A stretch of 64,000 nt of DNA from Aldersonia sp. NBC_00410 (GCF_026342035.1 NZ_JAPENM010000002.1:186001-250000), one strand, 5' to 3'; positions 20,470 to 30,294 are shown, numbered from the stretch's first letter. Numbers and translations: made by a program. The notes: generated by a model not told the origin, from the sequence alone.

Positions 20470-21777
20470 GTGGTCGACGAGAACGCGAACCAGGTACCGG
20501 TGTGGACGCTGGCAACCCGAGAAGTGAGCGTCCCCACCATTGCAGGTGACGAGCCCATGTCGCCCGAACGCCTCGAGGAACTGCGGACCGTGCTTGCTGT
20601 CCTAGCCGATGCTCCGATCGTCACTCTCGAAGCGCACCCGCTCCCCAAGTCGGTCAATCTCAGTCAAGGCATCCACCTCGAAAGTTCGAGCCCGCTGGCC
20701 ACCCACTTGTCCCAACTGATCACCGAAACGCCAGGAGCAGCCCCCGTCGTGGGCATCGGCACGAGCCTCGAGACGCTGTATCGCATGATTGTGCCGGCAA
20801 AAGTCGCGGCACAGATCGGCACCGGGTTCATCAAGCCGATGCTGTCGAAGACGGAACCCGGCAGTGTGCTTGGTGCGCTCATCGGAACCTCTGGCAGGGC
20901 AGCCAAGGAGACGTTCGTGCCGGTCGCCGGAAAAGCGGCGGTGGCCGGCACAACGACTGGCTCCGCCGCGACGGCCGGCGTAGCAGTCGGAGGATCTGCC
21001 GCACTCACCGTGGCCGCGCCACTCGTCATGCTGGCTGTAGCCGTCGGGGTGAGCGCCCAGGCTGATCACAAGCGCCAACGGGCAGTCGAGAACATCACCA
21101 AACTCCTGGAGAAGCTCCACAGCGACTCGCTCGAAAGTGAGAAGAGCCGGCTCAACGGATGCCGCGACGCCATCGAAAAAGCTACTGCCGTTCTCCTCGA
21201 CCAAGGCCGCGTCGGCGCATCGCTGGGATTGGACTCCGCAGTGCACTCCATCAGCGTCGCACTCGCGGATGCCGAACTGCGCCTGCAGAAGTGGCAGCGC
21301 GGCCTCAAGACACTGCAAGAGGGGCGGGTCGAACTTGCCCCGCTGCGAAAGGAATTCGCTGGAATCGATGAAGAATCCGGTGAGTTCCGCGCGCACCTCG
21401 AACTCGCCAGCCTGGCCATCGCCCTGAAGAAGCGCGTCATCGTGCTCCAGGCGGTGGAGCACGCGCAGATGGATCGATCCAACTCGTTCGACAGCTTTGT
21501 CCGCACCCTGAACCGTGACCAGCAACGCGTCGCGAAGCTCGAAACGGATATCGACGCCCTCCTGCATGGCTTGTCGATGCTCGAGTTGGACCGCTCGCAC
21601 GGAGTGCGAGACGTCGTGTTCAAGGCCGGCGACGTCGACAAACTACTTCGCACATCCCGTCGGCTACGCGAGCTGGGGAGCGGCATCGACACCACCGATC
21701 GTCAAACCGACGTGGCAATCGATATCGCGCGCAGCTCCGACGCGTCCATCGTTGTCCTACCCGCTCGCCCGGCATAG
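20470..21777 (+). CDS. Large helical protein with apolar glycine/alanine core; possible membrane-active protein
   Basis: The GTG at 20470 follows GAGGAAGG by 5 nt, which decides the start within a longer open frame. About 435 residues: an N-terminal domain, then at about 140-200 an apolar, Gly/Ala/Val-rich stretch (AAVAGTTTGSAATAGVAVGG, SAALTVAAPLVMLAVAVGVS) that could be a TM hairpin or glycine-zipper pore, then about 220 residues of charged coiled coil with regular heptads (LEKLHSDSLESEKSRLNG, LRLQKWQRGLKTLQEGR). The build resembles membrane-remodelling or pore-forming effectors but no family was recognised. Followed 57 nt later by the UDG-like gene. Confidence 0.75.
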   Translation: MVDENANQVPVWTLATREVSVPTIAGDEPMSPERLEELRTVLAVLADAPIVTLEAHPLPKSVNLSQGIHLESSSPLATHLSQLITETPGAAPVVGIGTSLETLYRMIVPAKVAAQIGTGFIKPMLSKTEPGSVLGALIGTSGRAAKETFVPVAGKAAVAGTTTGSAATAGVAVGGSAALTVAAPLVMLAVAVGVSAQADHKRQRAVENITKLLEKLHSDSLESEKSRLNGCRDAIEKATAVLLDQGRVGASLGLDSAVHSISVALADAELRLQKWQRGLKTLQEGRVELAPLRKEFAGIDEESGEFRAHLELASLAIALKKRVIVLQAVEHAQMDRSNSFDSFVRTLNRDQQRVAKLETDIDALLHGLSMLELDRSHGVRDVVFKAGDVDKLLRTSRRLRELGSGIDTTDRQTDVAIDIARSSDASIVVLPARPA

Positions 21778-21834
21778 AACTGGGTTGGTCGATGCAGCCT
21801 GGTTAGGTCGTTTCGCCAGGGAGGAGCAAGTCGA

Positions 21835-22455
21835 ATGCCGAACGGGCGCAACGCTGATCCCAGAGTCGTTGCAGAGAAGCTATCCCGGATACAGGAACCG
21901 CACGTCGGTCCACTCAACGAGCTCTCCGACCGGATTGCCGATTCTCTCAACCTGCCGCGAGGTTACGTGCCGTACGTCGATCCCGATTTGGGAGGGATCA
22001 ATGCACGGTTGTTGGTGCTGCTGGACAACCCCTCCACAAAGGCTGAAGCGGGGACCGGCTCCGGACTGTTGAGCCTCGACAACAACGATCGCACCGCCCG
22101 AAACTGCCGCGAGTCGTACGCAAGACATGGCGTCATGTGGTCAGACGTTGTCCACTGGAACGCCGTCCCGTTCCCCGTGGCCGGTGTCCGGAACGGCGGT
22201 TCGACACCGGGAGAACGCGACAAGGCGGCCAAGTGGACTCGCGCATTCGTCGACCTGTGTCCACGACTCGAAATCGTCTTGTTGCTGGGAGTCGCCGCAC
22301 GTGATGGATGGGCGCGCGCGACAATCGATCGGGAACTGTATGTCGTACCGGGGAATATCCCGCATTGCTCAGACCGGGGATTGAACTCTCCGGGCGGGCG
22401 GGACCGCTTCGAAGCCGCTGTCGTGCAAGTCGCGACAATGCTCCGCAGTCATTGA
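21835..22455 (+). CDS. Uracil-DNA-glycosylase-superfamily-like protein
   Basis: 206 residues. LLVLLDNPS near residue 60 matches the UDG motif 1 region (family GxxPG/xDPxxx), DNNDRTARNCRESYARHG follows, WNAVPFP near residue 104 corresponds to the NxxPF block, and LEIVLLLGVAARDGW near residue 145 to the strand before motif 2. GGRDRFEAAV ends it. These match UDG-fold proteins annotated in Actinobacteria; whether it acts on uracil is unknown because the catalytic residues are not canonical. Probably in one transcript with the helical protein upstream. Confidence 0.65.
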   Translation: MPNGRNADPRVVAEKLSRIQEPHVGPLNELSDRIADSLNLPRGYVPYVDPDLGGINARLLVLLDNPSTKAEAGTGSGLLSLDNNDRTARNCRESYARHGVMWSDVVHWNAVPFPVAGVRNGGSTPGERDKAAKWTRAFVDLCPRLEIVLLLGVAARDGWARATIDRELYVVPGNIPHCSDRGLNSPGGRDRFEAAVVQVATMLRSH

Positions 22456-22902
22456 GCAATGCGGTTCACATGTGCGGCCGCAAGCAGCCCGCCAGACGCC
22501 TCACCTACCCCGGAGAACGGTCGTAACCAACACTCCCCCGCGCGCGTAAGGCCCCACTCGCATTGCGCTCGCGCGAAGCCGCTTGCGATTTCTGGTGGGT
22601 GCCGCGGTTGTTGCAGTGTAGCGGCGTCGCCTTCAGGTCGGGCCGGGCCGGTCCGCGTCAAACGTCTACCTGGACTGGCGCACCTGATAGCAGCTGGATC
22701 GGACTCGACGTTCGCTTCAAAAGGCCCGTAGAAGCAAGAGCTGTCATTAAGTTCCGAATGCCTAGTACGCAATGCTAGTCAACCTGGCACTTCCAGCGAA
22801 GGCGATATATATTCACCCAGGGACGCCCGGTTCCAAATTTCAGACCACTACTTCCCATCCGAAAATGCCGAGGGCGAAGTTGTTTCCAAATCGCCGTCAC
22901 TT
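22456..22902. other. Gene-poor stretch
   Basis: No confident gene. From about 22733 a frame without a start codon (GDIYSPRDARFQISDHYFPS) runs into the ORF at 22903 and may be its true N-terminal part. Confidence 0.35.
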
Positions 22903-23148
22903 ATGCTCCAAATCCCACACGGAGGATTCGAACTGATGTGGACGAAATATACAGGTCTCAGCTCGTTGCCTACTTCAAGAATGCAGGATCCCCCAGCGAT
23001 GAAGCTGCTCAAAGGCAGACAAGGCGCTTTCACGATTGAAGATTTATCTAACGTTCGGCTGCAACCCTCGGCTTCGGCCGCCGAACGCGGAAAGGTGCTC
23101 TATCTGAACTTTTCGAAAGACAGGCCAGAAGGTGCAGCCACAGACTGA
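22903..23148 (+). CDS. Possible small protein or fragment
   Basis: 81 residues from an internal ATG: MLQIPHGGFELMWTKYTGLS and onward to a charged end (YLNFSKDRPEGAATD). The same open frame extends about 57 codons upstream without an initiation codon, so this is either a fragment of a longer gene whose 5' part is lost or a fortuitous frame. Composition is AT-richer than the surroundings. Family not recognised. Confidence 0.35.
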   Translation: MLQIPHGGFELMWTKYTGLSSLPTSRMQDPPAMKLLKGRQGAFTIEDLSNVRLQPSASAAERGKVLYLNFSKDRPEGAATD

Positions 23149-23154
23149 CCCTCC

Positions 23155-24045
23155 TCAGAGCGTCAGAGTGTGGCTGTATTCGCGAGGCTCGTTCTCCTCC
23201 TCCCACCGCAAAATCACTCGCTGAGTCAGCGCAACACCCATGTGAAGTGCAGTGATGATGCCAACCTCCGTTCCTGGAGCAATCGCCTCGAAATGCGCCG
23301 GATTTCGATCCTCGGTGTGCAGAAATGGCGCGTCTCCCTGCCCTCCTGGCTCGAGTTTGACAGTCACGTTGTAGGCGGTCCGATCACCGGCATTGCGAAC
23401 GACAATCCGTTCCCCCTTCTTACGGGTTCTCGTCCGCCCCTTTGCGTCTGTCTCTGTCACTTCGCGGAAGTCGTATCGCGCCGTGAGCTGCGCGCCCGAT
23501 TGCTTGCCAGCCACGGGGGTCTCGGCCGGGTCCGCATTGATGGCGGCAACGTCTGCTTCCAATGACTGCCGTACGAATCCACGAACGTCATCCTCGGTCG
23601 TGAAGGCACGGTATAGGCCGCGCGGGCCAAGCGACTCACGGAACCGACGAAGGGCGGCATACTGGTCCGGGTCGTGGTCGTGAGGGACCGGTGCCTCCGA
23701 GAAGAAGACGTGCACAGGAAGACCATCTTCGATCGCCTTCTCGACTTCCTCGGCCGTCCCCGAAACAGAACGTGGGGTGGGCGTTCCGAGCTTGGCATGG
23801 AACACCGCGAACACGATGTCAGCTTGGTCGACCAGCTGTCGGTTGATCTCAGCCTGCCCGTCGAGACCGAGTGAGAAAGACGAGACAGTGTCGGTCGACC
23901 AATGGCGCGGTAGCAACACCACACTGCTGTGGATGGCACGCTCGCGGTTCCAGTCGTAGATGACCTTCTCGATCAGATCAAGGTGCGGTCGAACGTCGCC
24001 GGGTCCGGAAAGCATGACGTTGACAGCAAGACTGGTGAAAGCCAC
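23155..24045 (-). CDS. DUF4062-type protein
   Basis: 296 residues from GTG 24045. The N-terminal domain (VMLSGPGDVRPHLDLIEKVI, WNRERAIHSSVVLLPRHW, VDQADIVFAVFHAKLGTPTP, GTAEEVEKAIEDGLPVHVFF) has the pattern of DUF4062, a Rossmann-like, TIR/SLOG-related domain often fused to STAND NTPases or other conflict-system modules. The C-terminal half (about 190-296) looks like a beta-sandwich (GERIVVRNAGDRTAYNVTVK). Probably a nucleotide-binding or NADase-like sensor/effector; exact activity unknown. Confidence 0.7.
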   Translation of the reverse strand: MAFTSLAVNVMLSGPGDVRPHLDLIEKVIYDWNRERAIHSSVVLLPRHWSTDTVSSFSLGLDGQAEINRQLVDQADIVFAVFHAKLGTPTPRSVSGTAEEVEKAIEDGLPVHVFFSEAPVPHDHDPDQYAALRRFRESLGPRGLYRAFTTEDDVRGFVRQSLEADVAAINADPAETPVAGKQSGAQLTARYDFREVTETDAKGRTRTRKKGERIVVRNAGDRTAYNVTVKLEPGGQGDAPFLHTEDRNPAHFEAIAPGTEVGIITALHMGVALTQRVILRWEEENEPREYSHTLTL

Positions 24046-24326
24046 GTCGTTCGTCCTTTGCAGTCTGGCGGGTGCAAGGCAGCACAGGTTCCGCGGGTCC
24101 TGCGCCGATCGTAGAGGTGGATTGTCCCTCGCCCGTCGCCGCAATCGCTGTGTCGCAGACCTTCTAGAGAGTCGGGCGCCGGGATCGCCTACATACCCGT
24201 TAGGCCCGGCCCCGCGGTAGTGCAGTTTCCGCGCCTCCTGCCGTCAGGTATGTCGCGCGGCAATCTCCATGAGAACGCATTGGCGAGTGCTACGTGAAGG
24301 GGTTTGTTCGTAGAATACGATTAGTG

Positions 24327-24825
24327 CATGTTGATCGGGTACGCACGCTGTTCGTCGTCCACGGACGACGAACAGGGCCGCGCGATCAGCTGCGAGTCGT
24401 AGGCGTGGCCGATGACTCCATTCATGTAGATCACGGGCTGATAGGCACGGACAGACCCCGACCAGCGTTAACCGCGGCCATGTCGGCCTTGTCCGCTCGG
24501 GACACCTTGGTCGTCACCTCGCTGGACCGGGTGGCCCGCTCGGTCGCCGATCAGCGCGAACGCCACCGATCTCGAGGCCCGCGATGTGCTGTTGATGTTC
24601 GACGGCACTGTCCACGACCCGCGGGAGCCTATCGGGCGAACGGTGTTCGCGATGTTGTCGACCACCTTCGCGGAGTTCGAGTCCGGCCTGATTCGTCTGC
24701 GCACGATGGAGAGCAACGCCCGCCGTACGGCTGCAGGCGGTGTCTCCGGCCGCAAACCACTCCTCAACCCTCCACAACAATCGGACTCTACGACCCCAGT
24801 CGGAAGAAAGGCTCGACACAGCTGA
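24327..24825 (+). pseudogene. Serine recombinase (resolvase) remnant
   Basis: Reads MLIGYARCSSSTDDEQGRA (catalytic Ser region), then in another frame VADDSIHVDHGLIGTDRPRP and LSARDTLVVTSLDRVARSV, then in a third LLMFDGTVHDPREPIGRTVF and MLSTTFAEFESGLIRLRTME. All are canonical resolvase blocks in order, but at least two frameshifts and stops interrupt them. Inactive. Confidence 0.75.
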
Positions 24826-25071
24826 CCGTCGAGATCACGGTGGCAGCGGTTTGGCCTGCCGGTTTCTGGCCGCTCAGCGCCCATTTGCAGCACTATATCC
24901 GGGCCGTAAGCGGCGCGTGTGGCCTACGTACGCAGTGTGAAGACCGCCTCCGCGCAGCAGTCGGCGCCGGTTGATCCATGCCCGGCCCGGCCTTGTGCCG
25001 CGTCGTCCGCGCTGGCTGCGAGAAGGTCGCACGGCGGACCTCGTCGAGGGCGCGTTGAGCTTTTACGCCGC

Positions 25072-25887
25072 CTATCCCGACATCTTCCGGCTAGGCGACG
25101 GAGGAATGCCCTGTTGGTCTTGTGCGCGCTTCATAAGGATTGCGCGCTTCCACTCATCCTCGTGCAGTTCTTGATACGGCAACTCGCGACGATCCCTTAG
25201 AAACGTCCGGCGCTGGAGACAGAACGTTGTGCCGAGATTGGTTGAAGCGTCCCACCAAAAGATGGCACCAACGGGACCATTCTGAACCTCGGCGCATACT
25301 GCGATCAGCGGACCCGCTTCGGGAGCCGCCGGTGTATACATGCGGTTCGCGAATGGGTAGTGCCCATCTACCCCCGCACGCCGAAATTGATCGTAGTTTG
25401 AGAAGTCCTTGTAGAGCAGGATCACACCGTTCGGCATGACAGGTGCGCCGTTCATGAAGTCGATCATCTGTTGCGGGACGGCGAAGCCCATCTCGGCAAT
25501 GCGACAGCCGATATTTTTGACGTAGTAACGTGCCAGCTTCATCTCACCGTCTGGATCCGCGTGGAAGATGTCGCTCATGTCGAATTCTGCCCGATGGCGG
25601 AAGTACTCGGGATCGTTCCAAACTTTCTGAACGAAAGCGTCAAATGCTTCGTCAAACGGCTTGCTGCGGGCATTGTTGCATTTCGCGCAGAGAATCTTCG
25701 GAAAGAGCATCGGCTTCGCCTTCACGCCATTCAAGCGCGTAGGGTGCTCGCCTTCTTTGCCGCTCAGCATCAGGTGGTCTGAAGTCTCGAACATCTTTCG
25801 GAGCTGAGACGCCTTGACTCGGTGCTCGCGGGAATCGGCTCCAGCACTGCACCACCAGCAAATCGGCTCAACCTGTCCAAAACTCAC
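25072..25887 (-). CDS. HNH-type nuclease-like protein
   Basis: 271 residues. N terminus PICWWCSAGADSREHRVKAS and, about 50 residues on, ILCAKCNNARSKPFDEAFDA: two CxxC pairs with the EH and N residues of a treble-clef HNH nuclease. The remaining about 180 residues (DIFHADPDGEMKLARYYVKN, FWWDASTNLGTTFC) form an unassigned domain. Such orphan HNH genes are common in defence islands; no partner ATPase is adjacent here. Confidence 0.7.
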   Translation of the reverse strand: MSFGQVEPICWWCSAGADSREHRVKASQLRKMFETSDHLMLSGKEGEHPTRLNGVKAKPMLFPKILCAKCNNARSKPFDEAFDAFVQKVWNDPEYFRHRAEFDMSDIFHADPDGEMKLARYYVKNIGCRIAEMGFAVPQQMIDFMNGAPVMPNGVILLYKDFSNYDQFRRAGVDGHYPFANRMYTPAAPEAGPLIAVCAEVQNGPVGAIFWWDASTNLGTTFCLQRRTFLRDRRELPYQELHEDEWKRAILMKRAQDQQGIPPSPSRKMSG

Positions 25888-27204
25888 ATCGCGATCCTAC
25901 GGGTGGTCACCGACAACGCTGTGCTCCCGTATGTAGCACAGGGGTAACAGGCGACCTACGCCGCGATTTGGGTGACAGAGGAAACACTGTTCTACGTGCG
26001 GTGAGGTGAGGGCGGACCGTGCACCCGCGTGATGTCTCAGCTCCACACGTCATGGCGCGTGCGCGACCAGCTCGGGTCTGTCCCACGCCGGGTGCGTGGC
26101 GACGCGGCGTCGTTCCCGCAGCAAGCTTCTCGACTCACCACAGGACCTCGCGCAGCACTGCCGGCTCAAAGCAGATCGACCGGTTCTCGAACATCACCGG
26201 CCTCCTGCGCGTGGTGGGCGATCGAGTCCCGTGCGGCCGAGGCGATTCCCAGGGCCGGGCGTAACCGTCGCCCGACCCGCGCGTCCTCAACAGATGTCGA
26301 ACAAACCAAGTTTCGATTCGTCGCGAGGCAGGGCCCCTGTCTCTAGCCACTCCGCGCGCGGCGATGACTGGGTCACGAGCCGTTGTCGAGTCAACCCCAA
26401 GGGCGACAGGTGGATGTCGACCGAATCCCGGCGACCGTCTCGGACAGCATGCTTCCCATTCCGAGACAAGCCCTCCCGGACCGCCGCAGCCTGAACGCCA
26501 CACTGCAGGTTTCGCACATCTCCCCCGCCTCCCGTAAGGCGCGGCTGACCACTCTCGGTCGCCCGCGCACTCGGGTTCACGAGTTGGAGATGGAGGGGAT
26601 TTGCGAGGGGCGCAATGCTACCGACCAGTGATTATGGCGTAATTTCCGTTACCGGTACTCACAAATCGAACGCATGTTCGGAACCTGCTAGGTTGGGAGC
26701 GCGACGGCCCGGGCGGCGGCACTCACGCCGCCGGAAGCGCACGGGCCGACGCGCCACCTTCACACGAAGCATCCCAGCCGCGAGTTCGTGCGCGACGCGG
26801 GCTCGATCGCTGGCCTCGAGCACCCCAGCATGGCGGTGGTCCGTGCCCGACGGCAGCTTTGGATCGCCACATGGCCACCGTCGTCCTGGCACTGCGGGCG
26901 CGGGCGCTGAGAGGTTAGATCACGAGCGCGGGAACATGCTGTCAAAAATCTCGGGTCCACAAGTTCAAAAAATGGACCCGGACCCACCCGACCGTGCCGG
27001 GCGCTCGCTCACAGCCGAATACCGGATTTGCCGTCGCGCCACCCAATCCGATGCCGCTCAGGCCGACACGGCGCACTCACGAAAGATCGAGGCTAGCTCG
27101 ACGGATATCGGTGGCGCGACGAAGAGTGAGGTAGTGCGATACTCACGTCACGGCCAGCTTGCTCGACCATACTTGACGCGACGAGTCCATGGAGAGGAGC
27201 GGCG
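25888..27204. other. Long gene-free stretch
   Basis: About 1.3 kb with no supported gene. It holds repeat B copy 2 (26663-26753) with a near-perfect LexA box, followed by sequence with weak resemblance to broken coding DNA (HPSREF, HPSMAVVRARRQLW). Confidence 0.45.
26663..26753. repeat. Dispersed repeat B, copy 2, with LexA-like box
   Basis: Homologous to 16115-16204. The box at 26666-26681 is TCGAACGCATGTTCGG, one base from the perfect palindrome. Confidence 0.65.
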
Positions 27205-27570
27205 ATGGAACCGGTTTCCCTAGTGATCGCGGCGTTGGCGGCCGGCGCGACCACCGGAATTACAAACGTCGCCGGGACAGCGATCACCGAGGCCTACAAC
27301 GCGCTGAAGAAGCTCATCGGCGGCAAACTCGCGGAAAAAGGCAAAGACCCGGCGGTGGTAAACGAGAAGGATCCCGAGAAGCTGAAGGTCGACCTCGGCG
27401 GTGAGCTCACCGATGCCGATATCGATGACACGATCCGCGTGGTAGCCACCGAACTGCTTAAGAACGCGGACCCTGCCGGCTCACAGGCCGGGAAATACGT
27501 TGTAACGGTCGAGAACTCGAAGGGCACGGTCGTCGGTGATCACGCCACCATCACCCAAACCTTCAACTGA
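27205..27570 (+). CDS. Bell-like death effector with C-terminal amyloid (RHIM/BASS-type) motif
   Basis: 121 residues. The N terminus MEPVSLVIAALAAGATTGIT and following ITEAYNALKKLIGGKLAEKG is the amphipathic helical pattern of the Bell domain, a proposed bacterial relative of fungal HeLo-type pore formers; an acidic helical middle follows. The C terminus VTVENSKGTVVGDHATITQT ends in the G-x-V-x-G-D-x-x-x-x-x-Q signature of NLR-associated amyloid signalling motifs. The stop overlaps the start of the NB-ARC sensor gene by 35 nt, and that sensor begins with a matching motif. Expected role: membrane-lysing cell-death effector nucleated by the sensor. Domain calls rest on pattern recognition. Confidence 0.75.
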   Translation: MEPVSLVIAALAAGATTGITNVAGTAITEAYNALKKLIGGKLAEKGKDPAVVNEKDPEKLKVDLGGELTDADIDDTIRVVATELLKNADPAGSQAGKYVVTVENSKGTVVGDHATITQTFN

Positions 27571-29896
27571 TGCGTTCGCCCCAGCGGGGGTCATCGTCAA
27601 GGACTCCAAAGGCACGCTCGTCGGCCAAGGCGTCGTCAACAACTACTGGAACGAACGCCCGCCCGTCACCTGGCCGCAACAGATCGGTGCGAGGCCACAA
27701 CCGAAGGATTTTTACAAGCGTACGGCCTCAAGCGACTTCGAGATCAGCGGCTGGGGCAGGACGCTGATCGTCACCGGACTAGGCGGCGTCGGGAAGACGC
27801 AACTGGCGGCAGACTTCGCACAACGGGCCCAAACCGATGTGGATCTGTTGGTGTGGGTGGCCGCCGACAGTAGCGCAAGCCTTGTCGCGGTTTTCAGCGA
27901 AGCAGCCGATCGGTTGCAGCTCGACGGAGCTGACGCCGCAGCCACCGCACGGCGATTCGTCGTCTGGCTCGCCACCACAGAGCGACGCTGGCTCGTGGTG
28001 CTCGACGATCTCCAAGACCCGAAAGACATCGGAGACTGCTGGCCGCCGGAGCGGCCGAACGGGTGCACGGTCGTTACCACGCGGCGCCGCGATACCGCTC
28101 TGCTCTCGCTCGGTTCGCACGTCGAGGTGGGCGTGTTTACTGCCGACGAGGCGGAGGCATTCCTGCAAGACAAGTTGGGCCCGTCGAGTAGCGCGGCTCT
28201 GTTGGCGTCCGATCTCGGTTACCTGCCGCTGGCAATGGCCCACGCGGTGGCCTACATGCAAGATCTCGAGTTGACGTACGACGAGTACCGGTCACGGCTA
28301 GCTGACCGCACGCGTCGTCTCGAGGAACTGTTCAGCGACTTCAGTACCGGGTCCAGTCACGCACGTGTCGTCGCGAGCACCTGGCAGGTATCCATCGACG
28401 CAGCGAACGAGTCCCGCCCCAGCGGGATCGCCCGTCCCGTGCTCGAACTCGCCAGCCAACTGGACGCCAACGGGATTCCCACCCAGGTGTTCACGACCGG
28501 ACCAGCACAGCAATGGATCTCGGGCCGTATCGGGGCGGCGGCCGGACAGACGCTACGGCCGACCGACTGCAACGACGCCCTGCAAGTGTTGGGTCGGTTC
28601 AACCTCGTAGTCAACGAGAAGACTGCGTCGCTGGCACGCGTCCACGCATTGGTACAGCGGGCAGTGCGCGAAAGCCTGCAAGCCGACGAACGTAGGGTCG
28701 CGCTGACCGCAGCCGACGCGCTCCTAACGGCGTGGCCCGAGATCGAAAAGGATCGCGGCCAAGCCGACTTGTTACGCACCAACGCATTCGCCCTCTACGA
28801 CCATTGTCCCGACGCCCTGTGGAACGGCGAGGACAACCACCCGGTGTTGAACCGGGCCAACCGGAGCTTCGGCGACGGCGCGCTGATCGAGCACGCGATT
28901 CGCCATGCCCGTGACATGTGCGCCGAGTCCGAACGCCGTCTCGGCCGGAGGCATCGCTGTACGTTCCGCTGGCGTAGAGACCTCGCCGGCTGGCAGGGTG
29001 ACGCCGGTAGCGGCAAAGAGGCGGTGGAGACGCTGAAAAGTGTTGTCGTAGATGCGGAAAGCCTTCTCGGCCCCCGCGACCCGGTGGTGCTTGAGGCCCG
29101 CTCGAGTTTGGCCTACCAGCGCGGCCAGGCCGGTGATCCCGCGGCCGCCGTGGCAGGCCTGCTCGCGGTCGCCGACGACATGGCGCGCGTCTTCGGTCCG
29201 CTGGACCGCAGCACGCTGAGCGCTGGGAACGAGGCAGGTTACTGGATAGGCAAGGGCGGGAACGCCGCTCAGGCGGTCGACTTCCTCAAACCCGTGCTGG
29301 CCGATGCGAAGACCGTGCTGGCGGCCGACGACCGGATGATGTTCGACATTCGACACAACCTCGGCTACTGGATCGGAGAAGCGGGCAAACCGGCGGAGTC
29401 CGTCACGGTGCTCCAAGCGGTCCTCGACGACGCCGAGAAAGCGTTGGGCCCACACCACCGTGACGTGTCCGGATACCGCAGCAATCTGGCATACATGCGC
29501 GGGCGCGCCGGCGACATCAAGGGTGCCATCGCCGCTCTGGAGGCCGTACTGGCCGAGCGCATCGACATGTTTGGCCTGTCTCACCGCAACACGCTGGCGA
29601 GTTGGTCGAGCTACCTGCAGTTTCGTATCCAACTCGGCGAGCATGGTGACGATGTCCTCGACGAGGCGACCCAGCTCGCCGGCATCTACACCGACGTACA
29701 CGGTGCTACGCACCACGAAACGCTCAACGCTCGCGAGATATTGGGTTCGCTCCGGGGCACGCGCGGTGACGTAACCGGCGCCGTCGCCGATCTCGCGAAT
29801 GTGCTCGCCGACCGTGAGAAGATGTTCCCCGGCGACACCCTGGGTATCGAGAAGACTCGCACAGAGCTCGACCGGTGGCGTGCGCTGGAGCCTTGA
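27536..29896 (+). CDS. NB-ARC/TPR STAND sensor (bacterial NLR) with N-terminal amyloid motif
   Basis: 786 residues from GTG 27536, the only start in frame before the motif. Residues about 18-38 read GVIVKDSKGTLVGQGVVNNY, parallel to the effector's C-terminal motif. NB-ARC: Walker A TGLGGVGKT at about 81-89, Walker B WLVVLDDL near 155, sensor-like VVTTRRRD near 185 and GYLPLAMAHAVAYM near 230. From about 490 to the end there are tetratricopeptide repeats of the TPR_10/12 type (NEAGYWIGKGGNAAQAVDFL, HNLGYWIGEAGKPAESVTVL, SNLAYMRGRAGDIKGAIAAL). Expected mechanism: ligand binding by TPRs, oligomerisation, templating of the effector amyloid and cell death. Confidence 0.88.
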   Translation: MITPPSPKPSTDAFAPAGVIVKDSKGTLVGQGVVNNYWNERPPVTWPQQIGARPQPKDFYKRTASSDFEISGWGRTLIVTGLGGVGKTQLAADFAQRAQTDVDLLVWVAADSSASLVAVFSEAADRLQLDGADAAATARRFVVWLATTERRWLVVLDDLQDPKDIGDCWPPERPNGCTVVTTRRRDTALLSLGSHVEVGVFTADEAEAFLQDKLGPSSSAALLASDLGYLPLAMAHAVAYMQDLELTYDEYRSRLADRTRRLEELFSDFSTGSSHARVVASTWQVSIDAANESRPSGIARPVLELASQLDANGIPTQVFTTGPAQQWISGRIGAAAGQTLRPTDCNDALQVLGRFNLVVNEKTASLARVHALVQRAVRESLQADERRVALTAADALLTAWPEIEKDRGQADLLRTNAFALYDHCPDALWNGEDNHPVLNRANRSFGDGALIEHAIRHARDMCAESERRLGRRHRCTFRWRRDLAGWQGDAGSGKEAVETLKSVVVDAESLLGPRDPVVLEARSSLAYQRGQAGDPAAAVAGLLAVADDMARVFGPLDRSTLSAGNEAGYWIGKGGNAAQAVDFLKPVLADAKTVLAADDRMMFDIRHNLGYWIGEAGKPAESVTVLQAVLDDAEKALGPHHRDVSGYRSNLAYMRGRAGDIKGAIAALEAVLAERIDMFGLSHRNTLASWSSYLQFRIQLGEHGDDVLDEATQLAGIYTDVHGATHHETLNAREILGSLRGTRGDVTGAVADLANVLADREKMFPGDTLGIEKTRTELDRWRALEP

Positions 29897-30294
29897 GTTT
29901 CGTTTCCGGGAGACTGAAGCCCCCCGAAAGTGGACAGTGGTTTACGCGGCCAATAGGGCCGCATCCAGCGACTTCTCGTACTCGACCGGGCTGAGCAGGG
30001 ACAGCGCCACGGCCCTCGCCAACAATTTCCTCACGCTTCGCGTCCCCTTCAACTCCCCAGAACCGGTGTGATGACATACGGACGCGCGATCTCATCCCAT
30101 CGCCGAAGCTCGCCAAACACGGTTGCGCATACGTCCCCGGCGAGTTGCACGATCGCACACCAGATCCGGTTCTCGTCGTCGCCGCCGTGCACCGCCTCGA
30201 GTCGAGCGCATCAACATTCGCCGGAAACCAAACCAGCCCACGAATACCACTCCGAACCCGATCAGGCCAGCACGTCCCCCAAGAAAGATCGAGG
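29897..30294. other. Intergenic with IS3 tail
   Basis: Positions 29942-30003 on the minus strand encode LLSPVEYEKSLDAALLAA then a stop, the C terminus of an IS3-type OrfB, next to CCACTGTCCACTTTC, a probable element end. No other feature is supported. Confidence 0.55.

Noticed and set aside
24970..25110. Plus-strand segment reading VEGALSFYAAYPDIFRLGDG
   Set aside because: Looks slightly protein-like but is about 45 codons with no start and no recognisable family.
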